Positions 25,320 to 32,741 of a stretch of DNA of 32,741 bases are shown here, piece by piece. Below the pieces are notes generated by a model, which saw only the letters and a program-made list of their open reading frames with translations, had not been told where the DNA came from and ran no database searches. The position numbers and the translations under genes are program-made. Source of the DNA: Bryobacterales bacterium (GTDB lineage Bacteria > Acidobacteriota > Terriglobia > Bryobacterales > Bryobacteraceae); assembly GCA_003163855.1 (NCBI GenBank), contig PLRJ01000206.1, positions 1 to 32,741 of the forward strand. Reading direction: 5' to 3'. Position 1 is the first letter of the stretch; every line of letters starts with the position of its first letter.

Positions 25320-26660
25320 TTGCAGAACGACGGCTCTTTGCGGATAGAGTCCGCGGTAGAAGTTCAAGAAGACTTTCACATCGTGACGCGGAAGGCGTCG
25401 CTTGTTCAATTTCTTCGCGATCCGGTGAGCTTTTTTCGTTCTCTGAGCCAGCATGACGGTTCGCTGACCGAAATTTCGCTGGGCATGCGGAACTTCTATG
25501 TTCTGTCCGATCCGCACATCATTCGCGACATACTTGCAACTCGCGGAGGAATGTTCGAGAAATTCCCGCAAGGCAACCCGAAGCAGAAGCTGTTCGGCAG
25601 CGGTCTGCTGACAAGCGAAGGCGCGGCGCAGAAGCGGCAGCGGCGCATGCTTCTGCCGGGTTTTCACCGGGAGAAACTGCAACTCTATGCCCGGCAGATG
25701 GTGGCAAGTGTCGAGAGGCTCACCGCTTCATGGACGGACGGCTGCAAGGTCGACGTATCCCATGCAATGAACGATGTGACGCTTGAAATCATCGGAAGCA
25801 CGCTGCTAGGGGTAGACGATAAGTGCGTAATGGACGAACTGGGTGCGCATCTGCACACGATGCTCAACATGGTGAACAGATTTGTGCTTCCGTGGGGCGA
25901 CTGGCTGATGAAGCTGCCGCTTCCATCGACAATACGTTACAGAAACGCGTCCACAAAACTGGATGAGATCGTCCAGCGCCTTATTGGCGAGGCAAGGCGA
26001 CAGAATGCTTCTGACAATTTGATTGGAATGCTGGTTGAGAGCAGCCTGAGCGGTACCGAAATCCGCGATGAAATTGTAACGATGATCGTGGCCGGGCATG
26101 AGACGGTGGCGGTGGGATTGACTTGGAGCCTTTTTCTGCTGGCGCGTTACCCGCAATTGCAGGACGAACTGGCGGCGCGGGTGGTGGATGTTCTGGGCGG
26201 AGAAGACCCGACGGCGGACGACTATCCGCGCCTGGAGTTTTTGCAACATGCATTCGCCGAGACTCTGAGGATGTATCCGCCCATCTGGATTCTTGGACGC
26301 CGCAATCTGGAGGATTACACGATCCGGAATTTTCATGCGCCCAAAGGCTCCGTGTTTCTTGTATGCATGGCCGATCTGCACCGGCGCGCCGAGTTCTTCA
26401 CAGATCCCGATGATTTTCGACCGGAACGATGGGCGGCTCCGGATTGGCCTACTTACGCTTACATTCCATTTGGCGGGGGCGAGCGGCGCTGTATAGGTGA
26501 ACGTTTTGCGTGGATGGAAGCGGTGATTGTGCTGGCATGCCTGGTCAGGAAGTGGCGGTTCACGGCGGTTGACGCGAAGACGCCGGCTACGTCGGCGAAG
26601 CTGACTCTGCATCCGCGCGGTCCGATGCACCTACGCGTTAGTCCGCGGCTGTCAGGGTAA
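25320..26660 (+). CDS. Cytochrome P450 monooxygenase
   Basis: This 446-residue P450 has all the hallmark sites. The I-helix oxygen-activation motif AGHET is at 258-262, ExxR is in ETLRMYPP (Glu314, Arg317), PERW is at about 368-371, and the haem loop [13 protein letters not shown] has the axial Cys391. There is no membrane anchor, so it is a soluble class that needs separate ferredoxin and reductase, and neither is encoded nearby. The longest frame begins at a TTG at 25320 with no clear ribosome site. An upstream in-frame TGA at 25305 bounds it, and a GTG at V22 is an alternative start. The gene is divergent from the AhpD-like gene. Its last 23 bp overlap the 3' end of the histidine kinase gene on the other strand. 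The substrate cannot be deduced. Confidence 0.92.
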   Translation: MQNDGSLRIESAVEVQEDFHIVTRKASLVQFLRDPVSFFRSLSQHDGSLTEISLGMRNFYVLSDPHIIRDILATRGGMFEKFPQGNPKQKLFGSGLLTSEGAAQKRQRRMLLPGFHREKLQLYARQMVASVERLTASWTDGCKVDVSHAMNDVTLEIIGSTLLGVDDKCVMDELGAHLHTMLNMVNRFVLPWGDWLMKLPLPSTIRYRNASTKLDEIVQRLIGEARRQNASDNLIGMLVESSLSGTEIRDEIVTMIVAGHETVAVGLTWSLFLLARYPQLQDELAARVVDVLGGEDPTADDYPRLEFLQHAFAETLRMYPPIWILGRRNLEDYTIRNFHAPKGSVFLVCMADLHRRAEFFTDPDDFRPERWAAPDWPTYAYIPFGGGERRCIGERFAWMEAVIVLACLVRKWRFTAVDAKTPATSAKLTLHPRGPMHLRVSPRLSG

Positions 26661-29600
26661 AGAAGAAAGTAGAGCCCACTCCAGGCTGGCTTTCGGCCCA
26701 GATGCGGCCGCCCAGCCGTTCGACAATGCGCTTGCAGATGGCCAGTCCCAGGCCGGTACCCGCATATTCATTGCGGTGCAGACGTTTGAACAAGCCAAAG
26801 ATGTGCTGTTCGTATTCCTGTTTAAAGCCAATGCCATTATCGCGAACCGAAATGACCCATTGGTTGTTGTCGCGTCGAGATTCGATTTGAAGCACAGGGG
26901 CGACGTCGGCCTTTGAGTATTTGAGTGCATTCGAGAGAAGGTTCTGAAACAGTTGCGGAAGCTGCGTTTCCTCGCCCATGACCATAGGCAATGCCGCGAT
27001 GTCGATGCGCGCGGATTTCTGCTCAATTTGCACTTGCAATGTAGCCAAAGCCTTATCCAGGCAGCTACGCAAAGAAACAGGCTCAAGGCTTAAAGCCTCG
27101 CTCTGAACATTGCGTGCGAAAGAGAGCAGATCGCGGATCAGTTCTTCCATCCGGCGCACGCCTGCGCCAATAAATTCGAGGTACTTTTGGGATTCGGGGC
27201 TTAAGTTTTCCTGCTTTTTAATCAGCAGATGGCTGTAGATGTTCACCATGCGAAGCGGTTCCTGCAAATCGTGGCTGGCGACGTAGGCGAACTCTTCCAA
27301 TTCGCGGTTGACCCTTTCCACTTCTTTGCGGGACTGAACCTGCCGGGTGACGTCGAAGGAGACCGAGATGAGTCCGCGGATACTTTGGTCGGAGTTTCGC
27401 AACGGATTGTAATCGACGTTGAACCAGTGATCTTCGACCTCGCCGTCCCCGTCGGCGTCGTAAGGAATGTACCACTCGTTTGCCTGGAAAGGCTGGCCGA
27501 GATCGACAACCTGACGAAAAGCCTGCCACACCTCCTCGGGCAATTCAGGAAGAGCTTCGGCGAGCTTGCGCCCAACTAATTGACGGCCACGCACAAGTTG
27601 CTGGTAGAACGGGTTAGCAAGTTCGAATACAAAATCCTGCTTGTTGAAGACGCAAATAGCCACCGGAGCCTGTTCGAAGATCTGATTCAGCTGATCCATG
27701 GCATGGCGGCGCTCGCGATGGATCAGCAGGGTGCCGCGCACACGCGCCAACAGTTCACGCGCAGTAAACGGCTTCACAATGTAGTCGTCGGCGCCAGCCT
27801 CACGGCCTTCCGCGCTTGCCTCTTCTCCGGCGCGCGCAGAAAGAAACACAACTGGAATGGACCTGGTGACTGGGTTCGCCCGCAACTCGCGCAACAATGC
27901 GAAGCCGTCAAGCTCCGGCATCATAATGTCGGAGAGAACCAGATCAGGCGGTTCTGAGAGCGCAATCTTCAGGGCTTGCGCACCATTCGATGCCACAACG
28001 ACGTCGTAATTGGAACTCAGGAGCCGCTCAACGTAGCCGCGCATATCGGCGTTGTCATCGACAAGAAGGATGCGCCCTTCTGCAGCTCTGGCAGCTAGTT
28101 GCCTGCGCTGCGAAAGAGAAACAACATCGTTTGACTGAGGCAGCCATCCAAGCGCCTCTTCGATGTAATTTTCAGCCTGCAGGGAATGCTGATGCTCCAA
28201 AGCTGACGTTGGAGATGGCGCCGGCCGCAGCGGCAGCGAGACCGTGAAGGTGCTGCCTTTTCCGACACTGCTGGTTACGCCCACAGTTCCCTCATGCAAG
28301 CGCACCAGCTCCTGAACGAGAGCCAAGCCGATGCCGGTACCTTCGAAAGTACGTCCACGAGCGCCGGCCACCCGGTGAAACCGTTCGAACAGACGCGGCA
28401 GTTCACTCTGCGGGATGCCGGTGCCGGTATCAGATACAGTCAGGACCGCATTACCGGAGCTTTGCGTGAGATGAACGGAAACGTTGCCCTCGAACGTGTA
28501 CTTGAGAGCATTGGAAAGCAAGTTGAGCACGATTTTCTCCCACATCTCGCGATCAATCAAGACGGGCTGAGAAAAGGGTTCGCAGTCAACATTGAAGGTT
28601 AGTTTGGCTCGCTCCATGGCGGACTGGAAAGCGGAAGCGAGCTCGGAGGTGAACGCGGGGAGATCAGTTGGTTGGAATTGCGCGGACATGCGGCCTGCTT
28701 CAATGCGCGAGAAATCGAGCAGGGAGGTCACCAGCTTTTGCAGACGAACGGCATTGCGATGAATGGTGACAAGCGACTGCCGGTCAGAAGCCGAGTCACA
28801 GTCAGCCTCAGCATAACGGGCAAGCAGGTCCTCAACCGGACCTAGCATCAAGGTGAGGGGCGTGCGAAATTCGTGGCTGATGTTGGAAAAGAAGATTGTC
28901 TTGGCGCGGTCGAGTTCCTCAAGCGCTTCGGCGCGCCTTCGCTCCTGCTGATAGGCGCCAGCGCTAGTCAGAGCGGAGGCGATCTGGCCGGCGATGAGGG
29001 TAAGGAAACCGTCATAAGAATCGTCATAGGCGCGATGCGGATTTAGGCCCACAATCAACACGGCAGAAGAGCCGATTTGACCCGAGGTATTGATAGGGAG
29101 CAGAACGACCCTCTCAGGAGACTGGTCCCAGGCACCGGCAGGGAAATTCATGCCAGCAGGCAGATCCATGAGACAGGGCTTGGCTGAACGCAGGGCATCG
29201 TCAAGCGGCCAGAATGTTGCGTGTTGAAGTAGAGCATCCTGGTCAGCGGGCACTCCGGAGCGACCCATCAGTTCGGCAGAAGAGTTGCCCGGTTGTTTCA
29301 AATACAGCAGGGCAAAGGGAAGATCGTAGGGATTGGTAGCCAGGGCGGCCATGCTGCTGGCGCAGGCATCGGGAATGGTCAAAGCGTCGGTTGTGCGTGC
29401 GGCCAATTCGCGCTGTGTAGCAAGCCGGCGGGTGCTGATGATGCGCTGCGTTTCGTCGGTGTTGGCGCAGAAGATGCCGAAAGTCTCACCCTGGTCGTTG
29501 GGAATAGGGCTGTAAGAGAAGGTGTAGTAGGTTTCCTCGGGGTAGCCGTTTCGCTCCATCATCAGAAAGAGCGCTTCATCGTAGGTGCCCTGATTGCTGG

Positions 29601-29943
29601 CGATGGCGGAGTGCGCGCGCGGGCCGACTTGATCCCAAATTTCCTGCCATACCACTGACGCGGGTTTGCCTAAAGCGGCAGGATGTTTGCCGCCGAGTAT
29701 GGAGCGGTAAGGGTCGTTATAGAGGTTGATGAGATCGTGCCCCCACCAGATAAACATGGGCTGGCGGGAAGTGAGTAAGATGCGAACGGCTGTTTTGAGA
29801 GACTGTGGCCAGCAATCGGGAGTACCGAGCGAGGTTGCTTCCCAATCGAAGGAGCGCATAAGTGCGCCCAGTTCTCCGCCATCTGCTAAGAAGGGGAGTG
29901 GATGTACTGCATGGTCAACTTTTCGGCCGGTTGAAACACTCAT
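26638..29943 (-). CDS. Hybrid histidine kinase with two kinase cores: PAS-GAF-HisKA-HATPase-REC-PAS-HisKA-HATPase
   Basis: This 1101-residue signalling protein has an unusual double architecture. It has a PAS-like sensor (about 45-165: [19 protein letters not shown]) and a GAF-like domain (about 180-335). The first kinase core has an H-box [15 protein letters not shown] (His357), an N-box and a G-box [14 protein letters not shown] receiver (about 620-735) has [13 protein letters not shown], phosphoacceptor Asp672 in [11 protein letters not shown] and [11 protein letters not shown] second PAS (about 745-865: [19 protein letters not shown]) precedes a second core with H-box [13 protein letters not shown] (His891) and [18 protein letters not shown]. 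There are no membrane segments, so it is probably a cytosolic sensor. No output regulator is adjacent. It lies 33 nt after the PQQ/Ig-like gene on the same strand and may be co-transcribed. The ribosome site is weak. Confidence 0.9.
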   Translation of the reverse strand: MSVSTGRKVDHAVHPLPFLADGGELGALMRSFDWEATSLGTPDCWPQSLKTAVRILLTSRQPMFIWWGHDLINLYNDPYRSILGGKHPAALGKPASVVWQEIWDQVGPRAHSAIASNQGTYDEALFLMMERNGYPEETYYTFSYSPIPNDQGETFGIFCANTDETQRIISTRRLATQRELAARTTDALTIPDACASSMAALATNPYDLPFALLYLKQPGNSSAELMGRSGVPADQDALLQHATFWPLDDALRSAKPCLMDLPAGMNFPAGAWDQSPERVVLLPINTSGQIGSSAVLIVGLNPHRAYDDSYDGFLTLIAGQIASALTSAGAYQQERRRAEALEELDRAKTIFFSNISHEFRTPLTLMLGPVEDLLARYAEADCDSASDRQSLVTIHRNAVRLQKLVTSLLDFSRIEAGRMSAQFQPTDLPAFTSELASAFQSAMERAKLTFNVDCEPFSQPVLIDREMWEKIVLNLLSNALKYTFEGNVSVHLTQSSGNAVLTVSDTGTGIPQSELPRLFERFHRVAGARGRTFEGTGIGLALVQELVRLHEGTVGVTSSVGKGSTFTVSLPLRPAPSPTSALEHQHSLQAENYIEEALGWLPQSNDVVSLSQRRQLAARAAEGRILLVDDNADMRGYVERLLSSNYDVVVASNGAQALKIALSEPPDLVLSDIMMPELDGFALLRELRANPVTRSIPVVFLSARAGEEASAEGREAGADDYIVKPFTARELLARVRGTLLIHRERRHAMDQLNQIFEQAPVAICVFNKQDFVFELANPFYQQLVRGRQLVGRKLAEALPELPEEVWQAFRQVVDLGQPFQANEWYIPYDADGDGEVEDHWFNVDYNPLRNSDQSIRGLISVSFDVTRQVQSRKEVERVNRELEEFAYVASHDLQEPLRMVNIYSHLLIKKQENLSPESQKYLEFIGAGVRRMEELIRDLLSFARNVQSEALSLEPVSLRSCLDKALATLQVQIEQKSARIDIAALPMVMGEETQLPQLFQNLLSNALKYSKADVAPVLQIESRRDNNQWVISVRDNGIGFKQEYEQHIFGLFKRLHRNEYAGTGLGLAICKRIVERLGGRIWAESQPGVGSTFFFTLTAAD

Positions 29944-29976
29944 GCCACTGCTGCCATTTTATTAGAGTTCGGGGCG

Positions 29977-32319
29977 TCACTGCACTGTTACTAGAACAGT
30001 GGCGGAATGGCTGAGCGTTCCGCTGGTCCCGACGACTGTGATCAAACCGCTTTCGGCAACTGGTCCTGAAAACGACGATGCCGTGCTGGCGCCTCCGCCA
30101 CAACTCGTCAGGCAGGCCAGAGTAAGCGTAGCGAGACAGGCTCCCACATAGCGACGGCGATTGATCAGCAGCAAGGCAGAGGCCAGCAGGAGAGTTGCCG
30201 CAAGATAGAGGAGCATTCGATTTCCTGGCGGGAACGGCGGCAAGGCGGCCTGTGCACTGGCGGTAACGGTCAGAACGGGAGCGAAGAAACCGCCCGAGAT
30301 GGTGGCAGGTATGGAACATGTGACGTTGACGAGCGTGCCGGCGACAGAACATGACAGGTTGACAGGATTGACGAGGGTACCGCCCAGGTTGATTTGAACT
30401 GTGGCGGAGCCTCCTGGCGAAAGGGTAAGGCTGCTGAGGGCGGGCGTGATTGTGAAATCAGGCGGAGCGGCGATGGCAAGTGCGAGATTGATGGAGTGGC
30501 TAATAGTCCCCGAGACGCCGGTAATGGTGACCGAATAGTTTCCTAGTGAGGCGGTTGTGGCGGCGGTAAAGGTGGCCACTGCGCTGGCACCTGTTGTGGT
30601 GAAAGAGGCTGTTACACCAGTGGGCAGATTGGATGCGCTGAAAGAGACGGCGCCGGTGAATCCGTAAAGAGGGGCAATGTTGATGGTGGCGGTTGAGGTT
30701 TGGCCTTGCGTAGCACTGACGGAGGAGGATGCAGGCGTGAGTGAGAAGTCGGGCAGGCCGTAAACCGCAACCTGTCCCATGGAGGAGACGAAGACCCTGC
30801 CGTTGGCGACGGTTGGAAACTGAAATTTAATGGCTTGCCCGGCGCCGTCGCGGACAGCGTTGGCGGCGCTGCTCCACAGCAGGTTGGCGACGTTGGTGGC
30901 GTCGTGCGCGTAAAGCACCTGGGGATTTTGGCTGGCGTCAATGGTCCAGACGATGGCATTGCTTGTGCCGTTGGCCGAAATGGAAGGCGTGGAGCCGAGG
31001 CCTTTGGCCTGCGCTTGGGGGGAGACTGCGACCGGAGTTGATGAGAGCAGGCCATTGGTAAGGCTGAACTGCTGGAGTTGGCCAGCCGACGGCCAGATAT
31101 AAACGTTGCCATTCCAATAGGCGGGCAGGCCGAAAGTGGAGCCGATCTGGTTATCCATCTCCTGCACGACGTTGTTGGCAGAGGTGCTATAGCCGCCCAA
31201 ATTGTCGCGATTCACCAGGTAGATGACGCCGCCCTTGCTGGCTTCAAGCGCGAGATGCGGGTAAGCCCCGGGCTGGTCGGGGAGGATCAAGAGCCCGCTG
31301 GAACCGAGATCTGTATCGGTTGTAGACAGGGAAGCCTGATTGTAAGGCGTGAAGTAATCGACAATGTTGATTCCACTCGAAAGATCGATCCGCAGAATGT
31401 CGTCGCCGTAATCGGCATTTGGCGCACCGGGGGAAGCTGCGTCGAAGGTCCCGTTACCGGTAGTGATGAACATGCGGGTGACACCGTTCTGGGTATCGAA
31501 GGAAGGGGCGGCTGCGCCCATCCAGATGCCGGAATCCATTCCATTCGGTGAAGTGATAAAAACGGCTGTTTGCGCCAAGGTGGCGGCGTTGTACGCGAAC
31601 AGCCAGCCGTGGTAATTAGACAAATCGCAATAGGCACCGAAGGCGACATAGACCTGGCCATTGACGAATGCCAGTCCGGGACGCTGGTTTTGTTCGGCGG
31701 GGTTGAAGGCGAGGGTACCGTTGGAACTGCCGGCACCGGTGCCCGCTACGGAGGCCGTGATGGCGACTGGGCCGCCGAATTTTTCAGCGCCCGTTTTGAC
31801 GTCTAGAGCGTGCAGCCGGGAGACGGGGAAATTGTTTTCGTAAGTGACGGACGAGACGTAGAGCGTTCCGGTCAAGGGATCGATAACGGGCGTACCGGAG
31901 ATGCCGTATTCGTAGTTCGCAATGTAGCAGCCGGAGACGGTGTCGGGTACAGAGGTGGCGCCGGAGGACGCGCCATGGGCCGCATCGAGCAGCGTGACCT
32001 GCCACAAAGGCGTGCCGCCAAAATCGGCGTCGAAGGCATAAACGCTGTCGTGTTCGGTGGCGATGAAGACGACGTTGTGCGTGGCGCCGCCGATTGCAAG
32101 AGCGGGCAGATAAAGAGGCTGGGCTTCGACAGTGCCATCGACGGAGAGGGTGAAGAGTTTGCCGAAGTTGCCGGTGCTAACGGTAGCAGGGGTGAGTATC
32201 GTCTCGCTGAGGTTTTGGCCTGTCCGGGCAAGGTCGTTATGTTGAGTTAGAACGCTGGCTTGGCCGAAGAGAAGCTGTGCGACGGCAAACGTGGCGCCGA
32301 ATAGTCTGGGGAAGCTCAT
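29977..32319 (-). CDS. Secreted PQQ-propeller-like protein with Ig-like domains and hydrophobic/lipobox C-terminal tail
   Basis: This 780-residue protein has a signal peptide (about 1-20). A beta-propeller of PQQ-like repeats (about 25-520) contains GKLFTLSVDGTVEAQPLYLP, VVFIATEHDSVYAFDAD, GTPVIDPLTGTLYVSS and GGVIYLVNRDN. Two Ig-like or cadherin-type domains follow (about 525-700: SATQGQTSTATINIAP, LSPGGSATVQINLGG). The tail is odd: a membrane-like segment (about 702-719), NRRR, a second hydrophobic stretch ending in lipobox-like LTSCGGG (Cys about 740), then a short beta-strand end typical of an Ig domain (GTSGTLSHSATVLVTVQ). No enzyme motif is visible, so an adhesin or surface-structure role is a guess. 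No ribosome site precedes the ATG. A TATAGT box lies 17 nt upstream. Confidence 0.8.
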   Translation of the reverse strand: MSFPRLFGATFAVAQLLFGQASVLTQHNDLARTGQNLSETILTPATVSTGNFGKLFTLSVDGTVEAQPLYLPALAIGGATHNVVFIATEHDSVYAFDADFGGTPLWQVTLLDAAHGASSGATSVPDTVSGCYIANYEYGISGTPVIDPLTGTLYVSSVTYENNFPVSRLHALDVKTGAEKFGGPVAITASVAGTGAGSSNGTLAFNPAEQNQRPGLAFVNGQVYVAFGAYCDLSNYHGWLFAYNAATLAQTAVFITSPNGMDSGIWMGAAAPSFDTQNGVTRMFITTGNGTFDAASPGAPNADYGDDILRIDLSSGINIVDYFTPYNQASLSTTDTDLGSSGLLILPDQPGAYPHLALEASKGGVIYLVNRDNLGGYSTSANNVVQEMDNQIGSTFGLPAYWNGNVYIWPSAGQLQQFSLTNGLLSSTPVAVSPQAQAKGLGSTPSISANGTSNAIVWTIDASQNPQVLYAHDATNVANLLWSSAANAVRDGAGQAIKFQFPTVANGRVFVSSMGQVAVYGLPDFSLTPASSSVSATQGQTSTATINIAPLYGFTGAVSFSASNLPTGVTASFTTTGASAVATFTAATTASLGNYSVTITGVSGTISHSINLALAIAAPPDFTITPALSSLTLSPGGSATVQINLGGTLVNPVNLSCSVAGTLVNVTCSIPATISGGFFAPVLTVTASAQAALPPFPPGNRMLLYLAATLLLASALLLINRRRYVGACLATLTLACLTSCGGGASTASSFSGPVAESGLITVVGTSGTLSHSATVLVTVQ

Positions 32320-32375
32320 GAAGAAGCGACAGAGCGACTATATATCATTTGCCCTGACTCCGACGCAGGGGGGCG

Positions 32376-32465
32376 TGGCGGAAAGGGTGAGATTCGAACT
32401 CACGGACAGCTTTCACCGTCGGCGGTTTTCAAGACCGCTGCCTTAAACCGCTCGGCCACCTTTCC
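32376..32465 (-). tRNA. tRNA-Ser (anticodon UGA)
   Basis: The minus strand folds as a class II tRNA. The acceptor GGAAAGG pairs with CCTTTCC, and the D-arm region is GCCGAGCGGTTTAAGGC. The anticodon arm GCGGT-CTTGAAA-ACCGC reads UGA, a long variable arm follows, and the T-arm is GTGAG-TTCGAAT-CTCAC. The discriminator is G, and CCA is encoded. It decodes UCA serine. The loop is TTGAAA and not TTCAAA, so this is not tRNA-Sec. Confidence 0.95.
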
Positions 32466-32501
32466 GTACTTCTTAAGATAGCTGATTTCATACCTATAGA
32501 C

Positions 32502-32525
32502 GAGGGCTCCGATGAGGGCTCCGAT
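32502..32525. repeat. 12-bp tandem duplication upstream of tRNA-Ser
   Basis: GAGGGCTCCGAT occurs twice head to tail, 37 nt upstream of the tRNA 5' end. It may be simple slippage or lie in the tRNA promoter region. Confidence 0.7.
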
Positions 32526-32692
32526 GGCCTTTTGGGGGAAATGTGTCACTCGGTTATCACTTGGATTGGCCGGCGCGGTTTGGGCCGCGCAAGCAGCCCT
32601 ACTGGGGCGCACGAGTGCTGTCAAGACACAGGTGGAGCGCAGTCCCGGTTCCTGCTTCTTGGTTCGAGGTGAATTAGCGCATGCTTTTTGCG

Positions 32693-32741
32693 TTAGGCAG
32701 CCTTCCCTTTGGCTAATTCGGCGGCGTACTCCTTTTTGAGG
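32693..32741 (-). CDS. C-terminal end of an unidentified gene (5' part beyond window)
   Basis: The minus-strand frame entering from the right edge reads LKKEYAAELAKGKAA and then TAA at 32695-32693. The Lys/Ala-rich helical tail looks like a real protein C-terminus, but 15 residues are too few to name a family. The other two minus frames at this edge do not look more convincing. Between it and the tRNA (32466-32692) I see no gene, only a 12-bp tandem duplication and a GC-rich hairpin. Confidence 0.4.
   Translation of the reverse strand, partial: LKKEYAAELAKGKAA

Noticed and set aside
32376..32465. Possible tRNA-Sec, given the selenoprotein nearby
   Set aside because: The anticodon loop CTTGAAA reads UGA (serine), not UCA, and the acceptor stem has 7 bp.
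32400..32624. A 74-residue minus-strand ORF ending ERFKAAVLKTADGESCP
   Set aside because: It is translated from the tRNA-Ser gene and its leader; this is a well-known false-ORF pattern over serine tRNAs.

Overview
The window looks like chromosomal DNA of an Acidobacteriota member, plausibly of the Solibacter/Bryobacter type. This is an inference from gene content: two very large Oar-like TonB-dependent receptors with carboxypeptidase-regulatory-like N-termini, a VWFA-related secreted protein of the acidobacterial type, a CRTAC1/ASPIC-UnbV protein coupled to a TPR protein, and a PQQ-propeller/Ig-like surface protein. No mobile element, CRISPR array or phage gene was seen.

Left end (1-4934, all minus strand): a vitamin B12 block. 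In transcription order it has bluB (lower ligand synthesis), a cobalamin riboswitch, a BtuB-like receptor, a possible 32-residue small ORF, a BtuF-like binding protein and a BtuD-like ATPase that runs off the left edge. The last three are joined by overlapping stop and start codons. No BtuC permease is visible between the F and D genes. A 17-bp perfect hairpin separates this block from an Oar-like receptor gene (5010-8435, minus).

Middle left (8797-16837): a translationally coupled pair made of a gluzincin-type (HEXXH) metallopeptidase-like protein and a metallo-beta-lactamase-fold protein (minus strand). A secreted esterase-D-family hydrolase is divergent from it and is followed by a second Oar-like receptor on the plus strand.

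Middle (16850-23274): a TPR protein and a CRTAC1-like protein (coupled, minus), a divergent VWFA-related protein (plus), and a two-gene minus-strand operon of exported low-complexity proteins that end in the same kind of short module. One of the two carries 24-nt tandem repeats.

Right (23556-32741): a Tat-exported transglutaminase-like protein lies directly downstream of an AhpD-like gene that is interrupted in frame by one TGA. That TGA falls exactly on the second cysteine of the CxxC active site and is followed by a small hairpin with a GGUC loop at the distance expected of a bacterial SECIS. I read it as a CxxU selenoprotein, and it is the most interesting item here. A cytochrome P450 is divergent from it. 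The P450 converges on, and overlaps by 23 bp, a double-core hybrid histidine kinase, which lies downstream of a PQQ/Ig-like surface protein. A tRNA-Ser(UGA) and the tail of an unidentified gene close the window.
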